A DNA stretch of 64,000 nt from DTU013 sp964512095 (GTDB lineage: Bacteria; Bacillota; Clostridia; Acetivibrionales; DTU013), in NCBI GenBank assembly GCA_964512095.1, contig CAZEIH010000005.1:1-64000 (forward strand). The letters run 5' to 3'. Below are positions 12,080-22,400 of this stretch, piece after piece. Under the pieces are notes generated by a model, which ran no database searches, was not told where the DNA came from, and saw only the letters and a program-made list of their open reading frames with translations. Each line of letters begins with the position of its first letter. Position 1 is the first letter of the stretch. The translations under genes and the position numbers were made by a program.

Positions 12080-13144
12080 TTGAAGACAGAAATAATTAAA
12101 GTAGATACAACTGCCAAGGACTGGGACAGGCAGTTGGACTATGCAGCTGAGGTTTTAAGATCCGGAGGGCTGGTGGCCTTCCCAACCGAAACAGTATACG
12201 GTCTTGGTGCCAATGCACTAGATAAAAAGGCTGTTGAAGGTATATTCACAGCAAAAGGGCGTCCATCAGATAATCCTCTGATAGTACATATCACAAACAC
12301 TAACTTGATAAATGAATTAGTAGACAGTATCCCCTTTGTTGCACCTGTTCTTATGGAAAACTTCTGGCCGGGGCCGCTGACACTAGTTATGCCTAGGTCG
12401 GGAAAAATTTCAGATATAATTACATCAGGCCTTGATACAGTAGCAATCAGAATGCCATCACATCCTATTGCTGCGGCGTTAATCAACAAAGCAGGTGTAC
12501 CAGTAGCCGCTCCCAGCGCAAATAGCTCTGGAAGGCCAAGTCCTACTCTGGCAAAGCATGTAATTGAGGATCTTTCCGGCAAGGTCGATATCATTATCGA
12601 CGGAGGTATCACAAAGGTCGGTGTGGAATCAACAGTATTGGATATAACCATCACGCCTCCGGTAATACTAAGACCTGGAGGTGTAACAAGGGAACAGCTG
12701 TGTAATTTATTAGGTACCGTTTGCTATGACGACGCATCCTCTGTAGATGCTAACGAAACCCCTAAATCACCTGGCATGAAATACAAGCACTACTCGCCCA
12801 AAGCAGCACTTCTACTGCTTCAGGGTGATTCAGAACTAGTTGCTGCAGAAATAAGCAAACGAGCAGAGCTATATTATAAGGAAGGCACATCGGTAGGAAT
12901 ACTAAATACTGATGAGACAGCCTCTATGTATGAGCCCTCCTTGCACACATATTGCAAAATTCTCTCCCTTGGTAGCAGAGAAGCTCCTGACACCTTGGCC
13001 TCAAACCTGTTTCGCTGCCTAAGGGAATTTGACGAGAATTCCATAGAAATGATATTAGCAGAGACACCTGACCAGGACGGCATAGGACAAGCAGTTAGGA
13101 ATCGTCTGCTAAAAGCTGCCGGAGGAAATATCATAAAACTTTGA
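12080..13144 (+). CDS. ywlC: Threonylcarbamoyl-AMP synthase (Sua5/YrdC/YwlC family)
   Basis: Makes threonylcarbamoyl-AMP from threonine, bicarbonate and ATP, the first step of tRNA t6A37 modification. At 354 residues it is the long Sua5 form: an N-terminal YrdC domain (about 10-210; signatures GGLVAFPTETVYGLGANA and KGRPSDNPLIVH) followed by the C-terminal Sua5 domain after the SPGMKYKHYSPKA linker. The start codon is TTG at 12080, behind AAAGGGAG. The gene lies 32 nt after the ZIP gene and 9 nt before the phosphatase gene, so it is probably co-transcribed. This neighbourhood is common in Firmicutes. Confidence 0.95.
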   Translation: MKTEIIKVDTTAKDWDRQLDYAAEVLRSGGLVAFPTETVYGLGANALDKKAVEGIFTAKGRPSDNPLIVHITNTNLINELVDSIPFVAPVLMENFWPGPLTLVMPRSGKISDIITSGLDTVAIRMPSHPIAAALINKAGVPVAAPSANSSGRPSPTLAKHVIEDLSGKVDIIIDGGITKVGVESTVLDITITPPVILRPGGVTREQLCNLLGTVCYDDASSVDANETPKSPGMKYKHYSPKAALLLLQGDSELVAAEISKRAELYYKEGTSVGILNTDETASMYEPSLHTYCKILSLGSREAPDTLASNLFRCLREFDENSIEMILAETPDQDGIGQAVRNRLLKAAGGNIIKL

Positions 13145-13153
13145 GGAGAGAAC

Positions 13154-13615
13154 ATGAAGCAGATATTATTTGTATGTACAGGCAATACTTGTAGAAGTCC
13201 AATGGCAACAGCCCTATTTAACCGACTGGCAGCCGATGAACTAAGTAATCATGACTATGAAGCGGTATCCGCAGGTATTTCTGCAATAGACGGTGTCCCG
13301 GCAAGCATCAATTCAATAAAGGCTGTGGACAATTACCCCGAAGCCGATATATCCCTCCATCGTTCAAGGCAATTGCAGCTAACCGACATTGAATCTGCAT
13401 TCCTTGTGCTTACAATGTGCCAAAGCCATAAGCATCATATACTTTCCATGTGTCCAAATGTGTATCAAAAGGTTTTTACATTGAAAGAATACGCTTATGG
13501 TACATTATCCGACATTAAGGACCCTTATGGAGGCGATGAATCTGTATATAGGCAAAGCGCTGTAGAAATTGTAGAAGCAATCGAAAAACTTGTAGAAAAA
13601 CTTAAAAATTTATGA
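13154..13615 (+). CDS. ywlE: Low-molecular-weight phosphatase, probable protein-arginine phosphatase
   Basis: A 153-residue LMW-PTP fold protein. The phosphate-binding loop CTGNTCRS follows the first beta strand and the general-acid aspartate lies in IKDPYGG. The loop carries Thr where tyrosine phosphatases usually have Ile (CxGNxCR). In Bacillus YwlE this Thr selects phosphoarginine, so activity on McsB-made phosphoarginine is inferred. No mcsB lies in the window. It is 9 nt after ywlC, with GAGGAGAG as ribosome site. Confidence 0.9.
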   Translation: MKQILFVCTGNTCRSPMATALFNRLAADELSNHDYEAVSAGISAIDGVPASINSIKAVDNYPEADISLHRSRQLQLTDIESAFLVLTMCQSHKHHILSMCPNVYQKVFTLKEYAYGTLSDIKDPYGGDESVYRQSAVEIVEAIEKLVEKLKNL

Positions 13616-13670
13616 ACAGTTTTGACATTAGTATATCAATAATATAAAATTGTAACGGAGGAAAATTAAT

Positions 13671-14129
13671 ATGTTAGCAATAGCAAGCGATCATGCAGGC
13701 TTTGACCTGAAAACCGAGGTAATCAAGCATTTAGAAGAGATTAATGTTCCCTTCGAAGACCTAGGCACTTGTGACTGCAGCACATCCGTTGATTACAATG
13801 ACTTCGGCCAGAAGGTGGCAGAGGCTGTTGCCGCAGGAACACACGACCGCGGAATAATTATATGCGGCACAGGTATCGGCATTTCAATTACAGCAAATAA
13901 GGTACCAGGCATAAGGGCAGCCCTATGTACTGATTCATATATGGCAAAAATGAGCCGGGAGCACAACGATGCAAATGTATTGGCCCTCGGCGCTAGAGTA
14001 TTAGGCGTCGGCCTTGCGATCGATATAGTCGATACGTGGCTGAACGCTTCTTTTTTGGGAGGTCGTCATCAGATAAGGGTAAACAAATTTGGAGACGTTG
14101 AGAAAAAGTATTCAATAAAAAATACATAA
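13671..14129 (+). CDS. rpiB: Ribose-5-phosphate isomerase B
   Basis: Interconverts ribose-5-phosphate and ribulose-5-phosphate in the pentose phosphate pathway. At 152 residues it has the RpiB/LacA length. Key sites are the N-terminal ASDHAGFDLK phosphate-binding segment, the catalytic Cys in IICGTGIGISI and the NKVPGIRAAL loop. Located 55 nt after ywlE with a GGAGG ribosome site. Its place directly before upp fits a role in nucleotide and pentose metabolism. The sugar specificity is assigned as ribose rather than allose from context. Confidence 0.95.
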   Translation: MLAIASDHAGFDLKTEVIKHLEEINVPFEDLGTCDCSTSVDYNDFGQKVAEAVAAGTHDRGIIICGTGIGISITANKVPGIRAALCTDSYMAKMSREHNDANVLALGARVLGVGLAIDIVDTWLNASFLGGRHQIRVNKFGDVEKKYSIKNT

Positions 14130-14145
14130 ATTGGAGGTATGACAT

Positions 14146-14775
14146 ATGGAAAAGGTCTTTATATTCGATCATCCACTGATTCAACACAAAATATCTTTAT
14201 TAAGGGACAAAAACACAAGCACCAAGGAGTTTAGAGAGCTAGTATCTGAAATATCCATGCTCATGGGCTACGAAGTCACCAGAAATATGCCCTTAAAGGA
14301 AGTTGAAATAGAAACACCGGTGGCTGTTGCCAAAACCAATGTCATATCAGGTAAAAAACTTGGCATAGTGCCGATACTCAGAGCTGGCCTTGGTATGGTA
14401 GATGGTATGCTAAGTCTTTTACCAATGGCAAAGGTTGGTCATATAGGACTTTACCGGGACCCTGAGACCCTTGAGCCAGTTGAATATTACTGCAAGCTGC
14501 CTATTGACGCCGAAGAGCGTGAGATGGTAGTCCTTGATCCAATGCTTGCAACTGGTGGATCGGCATCAGCCGCAATAAGATTTATAAAAGAAAGAGGAGT
14601 CACGAACATAAAGCTCATGTGCCTGATAGCTGCAAAAGCAGGGATAGCAAGAATCAACATAGACCACCCCGATGTTGAGATCTACTGTGCCTGCGTGGAC
14701 GAAAAGCTAAATGACCACGGCTACATCATACCCGGCCTGGGCGACGCCGGCGACCGCCTCTTTGGTACAAAATAA
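14146..14775 (+). CDS. upp: Uracil phosphoribosyltransferase
   Basis: Salvages uracil to UMP using PRPP. At 209 residues it has the usual length. The PRPP-binding loop is VLDPMLATGGSA, and the uracil-binding region near the C-terminus is YIIPGLGDAGDRLFGTK. It starts 16 nt after rpiB with a GGAGGT ribosome site, so it is in the same operon. Together with comEB it forms a pyrimidine salvage pair. Confidence 0.97.
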   Translation: MEKVFIFDHPLIQHKISLLRDKNTSTKEFRELVSEISMLMGYEVTRNMPLKEVEIETPVAVAKTNVISGKKLGIVPILRAGLGMVDGMLSLLPMAKVGHIGLYRDPETLEPVEYYCKLPIDAEEREMVVLDPMLATGGSASAAIRFIKERGVTNIKLMCLIAAKAGIARINIDHPDVEIYCACVDEKLNDHGYIIPGLGDAGDRLFGTK

Positions 14776-14840
14776 AGCACGGGGATGTATCTCTTATCCA
14801 ATAAACTTAGGGAATATTATGTTTTACAGGAGGCAATACA

Positions 14841-15281
14841 ATGAGACCAACGTGGGATGAATATTTCATGGAAATCGTTGAGTTGATTAAAAGCAGATCG
14901 ACCTGCCTCAGACGCCAGGTGGGTGCATTGCTTGTAAAGGACAAGCGCATACTTGCAACCGGCTATAACGGAGCCCCCTCAGGTTGCACTCATTGCTCGG
15001 AAATCGGCTGCCTTCGTGATGAGCTAAAAATACCATCAGGACAGCGTCACGAGCTATGTAGGGCAATACACGCCGAACAAAACGCACTTGTTCAGGCTGC
15101 ATATTCGGGGACAAGCGTAAGAGGTAGTACTCTTTATGTTACACATCAACCATGTGTACTATGTGCAAAGATGGCCATCAACGCTGGCATTAGAAAAATT
15201 GTATTCAAAGGCGATTACCCAGATGAGCTAGCTATGGAACTACTGCAAGAGTCCGGCATAAGGGTAATCAAGTTAGACTAG
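14841..15281 (+). CDS. comEB: Deoxycytidylate deaminase (ComEB family)
   Basis: Zinc-dependent deaminase that converts dCMP to dUMP for dTTP synthesis. At 146 residues it is the usual length. The zinc site is HAEQNAL (His ligand, catalytic Glu) plus PCVLC (two Cys ligands). The extra Cys/His-rich insertion GCTHCSEIGC is typical of dCMP deaminases and separates it from cytidine deaminase. The ribosome site is AGGAGG 9 nt before the ATG. Confidence 0.94.
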   Translation: MRPTWDEYFMEIVELIKSRSTCLRRQVGALLVKDKRILATGYNGAPSGCTHCSEIGCLRDELKIPSGQRHELCRAIHAEQNALVQAAYSGTSVRGSTLYVTHQPCVLCAKMAINAGIRKIVFKGDYPDELAMELLQESGIRVIKLD

Positions 15282-15295
15282 GAAGGTGTATCTGA

Positions 15296-16438
15296 TTGTC
15301 AAACATCTATGAATATATAATAACATTTGCTCTTGCATTTATAGTAGCATTTTCCGCAACACCTATGGTCAGAAAGCTTGCCTTCAAGGTAGGTGGCATT
15401 GATGTACCTAAAGATAATCGCAGGATGCACAAAAAGCCTATAGCACTAATGGGCGGACTGGCAATTTTCACTGGTTTTATCGTTTCACTTGCATTCGACC
15501 TGTTAACAGCATCAAACATAATAACACCGGGTAAAGAAATCGCAGGCCTGATGGTCGGTATTGTAATTATCGTGGTGATGGGCATCATTGATGACATAAG
15601 AACACTGAAGCCCTGGGTCAAACTAGTCTTTCAGATAACGGCCGCCTTATGTGTAGTAGCAATTTCCGGTACTCGTATCTCAGTACTGACAAATCCCTTT
15701 GGCTCAGACCGATATATAGAGCTTAGTCCATATATATCGATTCCATTGACCATAATGTGGATAGTTGGAATAACAAACGCCATCAACCTTATCGATGGCC
15801 TAGATGGCCTGGCAGCAGGCATATCCTCTATTTCATCCCTATCCCTTTTCCTTGTAACTATACTTAGAACTGACATTGGTTCATCCATAGGTATATATAT
15901 TGCATTGATTACAGCGGCATTATCCGGAGCTACCCTTGGATTTTTACCATTCAACTTCAATCCTGCAAAAATTTTTATGGGGGAAACCGGTGCAGCATTT
16001 CTCGGCTTCACCCTTGGGGTCATTTCAATACAAGGCACTATGAAATCCTATGCCGCTATTTCCATTGCTATACCCTTACTTGTATTAGGGTTACCGCTAT
16101 TTGACACAATATTTGCAATAGGTAGAAGGGTTTTGACCCGCAAATCCATAATGCAAGCGGACAGAGGTCATCTGCATCATAAACTCATTGATATGGGACT
16201 TAGCCATAGACAGTCTGTTCTAGTAATGTATATTGTCAGCGCCTCTCTGGGGCTTTGTGCAATAGTCCTAGCAGACCGGGGCGCCCTTAGCGCGATAATC
16301 CTACTACTGGCCATATCAATATTTGTTATAGGCGGCACAAAATATATGAATGATCACGGATTCTCAGATAATAATGACACTGCAAGCAAAACCAAAGCAA
16401 GTACTGCTCTACCTGAGAATAAAATAGAAAAACCATAA
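15296..16438 (+). CDS. tagO: Undecaprenyl-phosphate N-acetylglucosaminyl 1-phosphate transferase (TagO/WecA family)
   Basis: Polytopic membrane enzyme of 380 residues that transfers GlcNAc-1-phosphate to undecaprenyl phosphate, starting teichoic-acid or other wall-polymer synthesis. Visible family motifs are DNRRMHKKPIALMGG near the N-terminus, the metal-binding GIIDD, the catalytic NAINLIDGLDGLAAG, and the cytoplasmic loop GHLHHKLIDMGLSHRQ. The start codon is TTG behind GGAAGGTG, 15 nt after comEB. The next gene makes UDP-ManNAc, so the pair probably supplies the linkage unit of a wall polymer. Confidence 0.92.
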   Translation: MSNIYEYIITFALAFIVAFSATPMVRKLAFKVGGIDVPKDNRRMHKKPIALMGGLAIFTGFIVSLAFDLLTASNIITPGKEIAGLMVGIVIIVVMGIIDDIRTLKPWVKLVFQITAALCVVAISGTRISVLTNPFGSDRYIELSPYISIPLTIMWIVGITNAINLIDGLDGLAAGISSISSLSLFLVTILRTDIGSSIGIYIALITAALSGATLGFLPFNFNPAKIFMGETGAAFLGFTLGVISIQGTMKSYAAISIAIPLLVLGLPLFDTIFAIGRRVLTRKSIMQADRGHLHHKLIDMGLSHRQSVLVMYIVSASLGLCAIVLADRGALSAIILLLAISIFVIGGTKYMNDHGFSDNNDTASKTKASTALPENKIEKP

Positions 16439-16451
16439 GAAGGGTAACAAA

Positions 16452-17597
16452 ATGAAAAGGTTAAAGGTAATGCCGATATTTGGAACTAGACCAGATGCTG
16501 TGAAAATGTCACCCCTGGTAATAGAACTTAAGAGGTGCCAAGATATTGACACAGTTGTTTGCGTAACAGCCCAGCACCGGCAAATGCTAGATCAGGTTCT
16601 CGATATATTTCAAATAAAACCTGAGTATGATCTGAATATAATGCTAGAAAGACAGACATTAGAGCAGATTACCGCTAGAACACTTGATGGGCTCTCCTGT
16701 GTTTTCGAAAAAGAGAAACCAGACATCGTGCTGGTCCATGGCGATACATCCACCTGTTTCGTTGCATCCTTAGCTGCTTTTTTTAAGAAAATACCTGTAG
16801 GCCATGTGGAAGCAGGCCTGAGAACCTTTGATAAATACTCTCCCTTTCCAGAGGAGATGAACAGAAAGCTAACCGGAGCTCTGGCCGACCTACACTTTGC
16901 ACCAACCTCAGCAAATAAATCAAATCTCATCAATGAAGGAATACAACCGGAAGAAATATACGTTACCGGAAATACGGTCATCGATGCAATGCAAACTACA
17001 GTAAAAACAAAATACGTTTTTCAGAGTGAGGCTCTCAGAAGCATCGATATGAAAGACAAACGCATAATAGCGGTAACTGCCCACAGGCGCGAAAACCTTG
17101 GACAACCGCTGGAGCAAATATGTTTGGCCATAAAGGATATTTCTGAAAGTCATGATGATGTGGAAATAATTTATGCCGTACACCTTAATCCTGCTGTAAG
17201 AGAAACAGCCTTCAGAATTCTGGGAAATACGTCTAATGTACACCTTATTGACCCACTGGATGTACAGGATATGCACAATCTTATGGACAGGTCGTATATA
17301 ATAATGACCGATTCAGGAGGCCTTCAAGAGGAAGCCCCCTCGCTGGGTAAGCCCGTGTTGGTTCTAAGGAAAGAAACAGAGCGTCCGGAAGCTGTAACCG
17401 CCGGTACAGTAAAGCTGGCAGGCACTGAAAGGGACAACATCAGGCTCCTTGCGGCACAGCTGTTGGACAATGCCACAGAATATGATAAAATGGCAAAAGC
17501 CGTAAACCCTTACGGTGACGGCAGAGCATCCCAACGTATAGTAAAAGCGCTACTATATAAATATGGCATTTCAAATGAAAAACCGGCTGACTTTTGA
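16452..17597 (+). CDS. mnaA: UDP-N-acetylglucosamine 2-epimerase (non-hydrolysing)
   Basis: Interconverts UDP-GlcNAc and UDP-ManNAc for wall teichoic acid or surface polysaccharide synthesis. At 381 residues it has the WecB/MnaA length. Typical segments are the N-terminal GTRPDAVKMSPLV, VHGDTSTCF, GHVEAGLRT, FPEEMNR, VTAHRREN and the C-terminal DSGGLQEEAPSLGKPVLVLR UDP-binding region. It is 13 nt downstream of the tagO-like gene and is the last gene of the plus-strand cluster, followed by a hairpin terminator. Confidence 0.96.
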   Translation: MKRLKVMPIFGTRPDAVKMSPLVIELKRCQDIDTVVCVTAQHRQMLDQVLDIFQIKPEYDLNIMLERQTLEQITARTLDGLSCVFEKEKPDIVLVHGDTSTCFVASLAAFFKKIPVGHVEAGLRTFDKYSPFPEEMNRKLTGALADLHFAPTSANKSNLINEGIQPEEIYVTGNTVIDAMQTTVKTKYVFQSEALRSIDMKDKRIIAVTAHRRENLGQPLEQICLAIKDISESHDDVEIIYAVHLNPAVRETAFRILGNTSNVHLIDPLDVQDMHNLMDRSYIIMTDSGGLQEEAPSLGKPVLVLRKETERPEAVTAGTVKLAGTERDNIRLLAAQLLDNATEYDKMAKAVNPYGDGRASQRIVKALLYKYGISNEKPADF

Positions 17598-17603
17598 AAA
17601 AAC

Positions 17604-17646
17604 ATCGGCATAGTTTGGTATGTGTTACCGGCTATGCCGATTTTTA
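17604..17646. terminator. Bidirectional intrinsic terminator
   Basis: The 10-bp stem ATCGGCATAG (17604-17613) pairs with CTATGCCGAT (17632-17641) around an 18-nt loop. A T-run follows on the plus strand, and on the minus strand the stem is followed by G and six Ts. It would end the mnaA transcript and the opposing transcript from 18.5 kb. Confidence 0.85.
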
Positions 17647-17690
17647 TCTATGTCTTCAGAGGACGCCAACCTCTATAGGTCGGCGATGAA
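17644..17690 (-). repeat. Dispersed hairpin repeat, copy B (3' half only)
   Basis: Read on the minus strand, this copy carries the GCCGACCTATAGAGGTTGGC hairpin, then the CTCTGAAGACATAGATAA end found in copies A and F. The 5' GTCAATTCGCTTCG half is missing. It abuts the terminator of mnaA. Confidence 0.65.
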
Positions 17691-17704
17691 TTAAGAGGAA
17701 TTTA

Positions 17705-18547
17705 TTAACTTCCTGCGCCTGAACCATCGCCACCTGGTTGATTCTCTATGACATGCTCATGGGTATGGAGATGATCCATGCAATACTCGTAGTCACCATC
17801 GCAATCCACACAATACCTGAAATCCATCTTCCTATCCTCCACATCGGTTTTGCCACATATCGAACAACGATGCATCACAAGTATCTTTGGGATTTTCGAT
17901 TTAAATTCCTGCCGATTCCTCTGAGCCTTCTTCTTAAACCTCAACATGTAGTAGACGTCTCTCCAAAAGAATACTATAAAATTCAATGCCGAACCCAGAA
18001 TTGTTATCAATCCATAGAGCGGCGCAAAACCAAAGCTTAGCAAAAGCAATGCTGCATAAATTAGTGCTAAGTATTTAATCTTCACAGGCAGGAAGAAAAA
18101 GAGATTCAGTTCATAGTTGGGATACAAGAATGCAAACGCAAATATCAGTGAAAGGTTAAGGTGCTCTGCTGTTCCCGCACCCCCCAAAAAGGCTGCTGCT
18201 ATAGTGCCAAGCACTCCAATCAGATAATACACGTTGAATTTGAAAGAACCCCACTCGTTTTCAAGAGTGGATCCAATGATATAGTAAAAATACAATGTAA
18301 ACAGTATCCATATAGGACTAAAGTTTGTTGGTATGAACAGGAAGGTCACAAGCCTCCAGATTTCACCCTCCAGTACTAGAGACGGTACAAGGTTTAGCTT
18401 CCCTATTACCTCTAAATCAGGATCCAAAAATGAAAGAATAAATACAGCACCATTCAAGGCGGTTATGTAAAGCATCAGATTGCTGATACTGTACTTACCT
18501 ATCTTTTTCTCCACTTTGTCCAGCCACAACTGTACCAACCTCCCCAT
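17705..18547 (-). CDS. Rhomboid-like polytopic membrane protein with C-terminal zinc-ribbon-like tail
   Basis: About 280 residues with roughly six membrane segments (about 20-200) arranged like rhomboid/Derlin proteins: a first segment, an EGEIWRLVTFLFIP loop, then a bundle. The rhomboid Ser/His catalytic pair is not visible (GGAGTAEH replaces a GxSG motif), so it is probably not a protease. The cytoplasmic tail has CSIC and CVDC pairs (about 228-256), which could bind a metal, then a His-rich stretch. The start is uncertain: the ATG at 18547 lacks a ribosome site, while GGGGAGG inside the frame would serve a TTG at 18529. Confidence 0.7.
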   Translation of the reverse strand: MGRLVQLWLDKVEKKIGKYSISNLMLYITALNGAVFILSFLDPDLEVIGKLNLVPSLVLEGEIWRLVTFLFIPTNFSPIWILFTLYFYYIIGSTLENEWGSFKFNVYYLIGVLGTIAAAFLGGAGTAEHLNLSLIFAFAFLYPNYELNLFFFLPVKIKYLALIYAALLLLSFGFAPLYGLITILGSALNFIVFFWRDVYYMLRFKKKAQRNRQEFKSKIPKILVMHRCSICGKTDVEDRKMDFRYCVDCDGDYEYCMDHLHTHEHVIENQPGGDGSGAGS

Positions 18548-18597
18548 TCTACATTGTCACTTGTGTGTCATAAACCTACACCTTACTACAAAGTATA

Positions 18598-19344
18598 CTA
18601 CTCTTGGTCAAGATAATAAAGGTTGAATTCAGAAAGACTGCACACTCCACTCTCAAGCACATTATGCCTAAGTGTCAGGTATAATTCTGCCTCAGTTGCG
18701 TCCTTGTATGGATTTACAAATAAAACACCTATTCCAAGGCATAAAGCTCCAAGGAAATACCAGCCTAAAAATGATAGATCCAGTACAAACATATTAAATT
18801 TGTGTCCACGGGTCATTTCATTACTGATTTCTATAGCTCTTTTTGCACCTATACCGGGGTTGTCAGCAAGAATATACGGTACCATCCGGTATGCGTATGA
18901 TTTTATTATGCCTGGAATAAATAAAAGCAAGAACCAAAGAAATAGCAATATATTCTTGTAAAACATTCCGGCTACGATGCCCTTCCAGTTGTTTCCGTCA
19001 AAAGCAAACCTAAAACATTCCCTGTTATCATAGAACTGGGCCGACTGTATAAAATACCTCCTACCACCAACCTGCAAGGGATTAAGAAGCAGCATCTGTA
19101 TTGCAATTCCTATTAGAAACGCCGCTAGTACAAAGACTAATATTAGCAGTACAATAGCAGTAACCTCGGAAGAACCCATATAAGGGTTAGTAAATTCGGA
19201 AATACTATCACCAGATGAACTTCCAGAGCCACTGGATCCTCCCCCTGTTGTAAAGGCAATAACAAAGCTTATAAGCAACGCCTTCCAATAATTACCCCTT
19301 AGGACATTCTTAGCTCTATCTTTCAATTCTCCCCTATTCCACAT
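18598..19344 (-). CDS. DUF975 family integral membrane protein
   Basis: A 248-residue membrane protein that starts with the DUF975 signature MWNRGELKDRAKNVLRGNYWKALL. It has a Gly/Ser-rich insert (about 30-45) and four to six hydrophobic segments. The family is widespread in Firmicutes and has no established function. An in-frame upstream Met exists at 19380, but GGGGGG directly before the ATG at 19344 favours the shorter form, which also matches the family N-terminus. It lies between a rhomboid-like gene and a large surface protein gene on the same strand. Confidence 0.85.
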   Translation of the reverse strand: MWNRGELKDRAKNVLRGNYWKALLISFVIAFTTGGGSSGSGSSSGDSISEFTNPYMGSSEVTAIVLLILVFVLAAFLIGIAIQMLLLNPLQVGGRRYFIQSAQFYDNRECFRFAFDGNNWKGIVAGMFYKNILLFLWFLLLFIPGIIKSYAYRMVPYILADNPGIGAKRAIEISNEMTRGHKFNMFVLDLSFLGWYFLGALCLGIGVLFVNPYKDATEAELYLTLRHNVLESGVCSLSEFNLYYLDQE

Positions 19345-19466
19345 TATGCCCCCCCACTTTCTCCAAAGATAATAATTCAATTAACTATAATCATACATAC
19401 GATTATATTAAACTATACCACAAAAATAAAGGATTTGTCTGAGGGGGGGCTATCTGCCAGCATTTA

Positions 19467-22400
19467 TCACTCCTTTGGTTGAATATATGTCAAATCATAT
19501 ATGTTTCCGGTTACGTCAATATCGTCAATAACAAACGTAGCTGTATTAATCCCTTTATATGCTGTAATCGTCATATAGTACTGGGGCCTTAGCCTGTTAT
19601 TATCCCAACTCTTGCTGGAGGGGGCCAACGGCAGGTGGTATTCCCAGTGGGCGCTGTTATCAGTTACAGCTATCGTTGAATCCTCTGGGAATTTTACTTT
19701 ATAACCCATGAAATCCTTATCATAATCGTATGTATGGCCATTTGGGTCTGTGTAGTACATGGACTCAAGCTCTGGACTTAGTCGCACCACTACTGTATCT
19801 GGGTTACCCAAGGTAGTTATATCAATGTCTAAACACTCCAGTGATAGGAACCTGTGTGGCTCCACAGACATTCTCTTTCCAAAGATGTCCGCCTGACCTC
19901 TCCAATGGTTCCAATAACCACTAATATTAACATCAGTTATTGCAAGGTTAACCAGCGTAAACGTTACATCCTTGCTTTGAGTGCTACCATTAGGTGTCGT
20001 TGCTATAAATCTGGCAGTATACTCACCATCAGGTATCCCAGTGGGTATAGACAAGCTACCCTCCCACGCCTTACTCCCTCCGGCTGCTTCAGCCACACTT
20101 GTCAGGCTGTAAGATCTTGTGTTAGCAGTACCATAAAAGAGTGACACATTAACAGAATTAGCATATGTAGTAGTCCTGGCAGCGATATCCACGCTTGTTC
20201 CCCCTACTAGCTCCGAAGACAACTCTGGTACCAAACTAAGGGGTGTAGAAACCTTTACTGGAAAGCTTCGGACAACGCTCCTGTTGTCATCACTCACTGC
20301 AGATATCCTGAAATCATATGTATTGTCAGGTAGTGTTTCCGATATCCGATAAGTTACGTTATTCCACCTGATATCATTGCCATTTTTGTCTCCAGCCTCA
20401 CCTTCAAAAGAAACACTCTTCACCGGCGTTACCCTGGAAGTACCATCATATAAGGCCATCTCCAGCTTAACGCTACCTGGGTAACGAGTCCATAAATCGT
20501 ATGCCTCAAGCTTCTCTGATGCAGGAATGGATGCTAGGCTGAAGTTGCTGTCCAATGCTCTTAATGAAGCACTAAACTGTATGGGTGGTGCCTCCTCAAG
20601 TACAAAATTCAATAACATGGGTTCTGACCAGGTGTTTTCAAGATCCTTTACATAATACTGCATCTCATATGTGCCCGGACTTAGCTTATCAGGAATAGTA
20701 TAAATCCATTCTCCCCCTGCCTTCCTGTACATTATCTTTCTCTCACTTATCCCTTTATCAGCTCTGCTCAGTTGGTGATCGGGGTCATACGAACTATCGA
20801 CCCATGTTGTGCGGTACACCATTTCCTCCTGATCATAATCCCAATCCAATGTTGCATGGGCTATGGGTTTCCTGTGGGCATATATCTCAACAAAAGGCGT
20901 CCCTGAATAACGTGAGAAACTCTCAAATGCAGAATCATCAGTGGGCTTGTCCTTAACTCTTCTATATATGGTGTATTTGCCTGGTTTATTTAGCTTGTCA
21001 ATAAGTGTGTCAACCCATCCATCACTCTCAGAATATTCGCTTACTGCAAGTGCTTCAAGACCACTACCGTTATCATAATAATCAGCATCATGCACATACA
21101 GCATTTTTTCCTCAATAATCCTGTCTCTTTCCTCATCAAAATCTGAAACACTAAGCTGTAGTGTGTCTACTCCTGCAAGCAGAGTATATTTTTCAGCTTC
21201 ACCTGTGTCAGCTATGATATCAAGAGCCTCCTGCATCAAATCGCTTATCTCTCCGCTGTTTTCAATATAATGCTCATGCCCCACATGTTGCTCTGTACCC
21301 TTTGGAGCAATCAGTATAAGCCTGGCACCGCTCTTGTTCAATGCAATGCTCAGATCATTCATATCGCAAATTTTTTCATCAGTAATGTATATGATGTACT
21401 TTTTTGACGTAGCCCTGAAGGAGTCTGCGTAAGGCTGCTTTACTTCCTTCTTTATGGTTCCCTCGTAAAAGCCTGTGTAGTCATCATGCCATACCATTTT
21501 GGGCTTCCATACCTGCACAGTTCTAGTTACTGTACCTTTATAGTAGCCAGTGAATTCCATTCTACGAGTATAGGTATCTCCGATGTCACCCGTCCCTGAA
21601 GGTTCACCATTATCTTTGTCCATAACAAAAAATGTTTTTTTTAATTCCCCTTTGTAACCATCGGTATCATATTCCTTAGTTGGCTGGTCCGAAGCATCTG
21701 ATGAACTAATTTTCCATCCCGTTGCAGTATAGGTAAAGTAGGTCTCTGCCCAGCCATCCAGTGTTCCCTCAACTGTCTTTTCATCCTTTTCCGATATATA
21801 TGAGCCCTCATCAGTCTTATAGCGGTTGTTAGTAGTTTCTGTTCTTTTTAATATGCCAGTGTACCCATTGCTTGTATGTTCAGTAGTTTCAGGAGGAGAA
21901 CTTCCTCCTGTATGGACAGAAATGCTTGCAGGCTGGCTATATTCATATGTGTGAAGATCCCATGTATCAACATTTGAATGTATGTTTAAAGAACATAGAT
22001 AATTATTAAAATCAAGCCTACTATCTTTAATGTATCTCACTTTCTCGCTATCAAGTCCTGAATCCATTAGTATAAATGTATCAATTTGCGGTCTGTTTAG
22101 CGGTATCTGTACATACAGCCCTGCCATTGGCTGTATGTTGTCAACAAGAATCTCCCGCTCAATAGTCCTGACCACACAATCCTCATCTGTTACAAACTCC
22201 TTAATAGTATCTTCACCAAAGCTTTCTTCTACTGTATTGATAAATTTATATCTACCCAAACCAACAGGGTGGAATTCGGGGAAACCTTCTTTCCCGTCAT
22301 ATGTTCCAATAAGCTTATCATATTCACCATCATTATTGCTGTCATACCAAAGCTCTATAGTGTTTTTACTAATAATATCATTGTCTGTACTGTAGGCATT

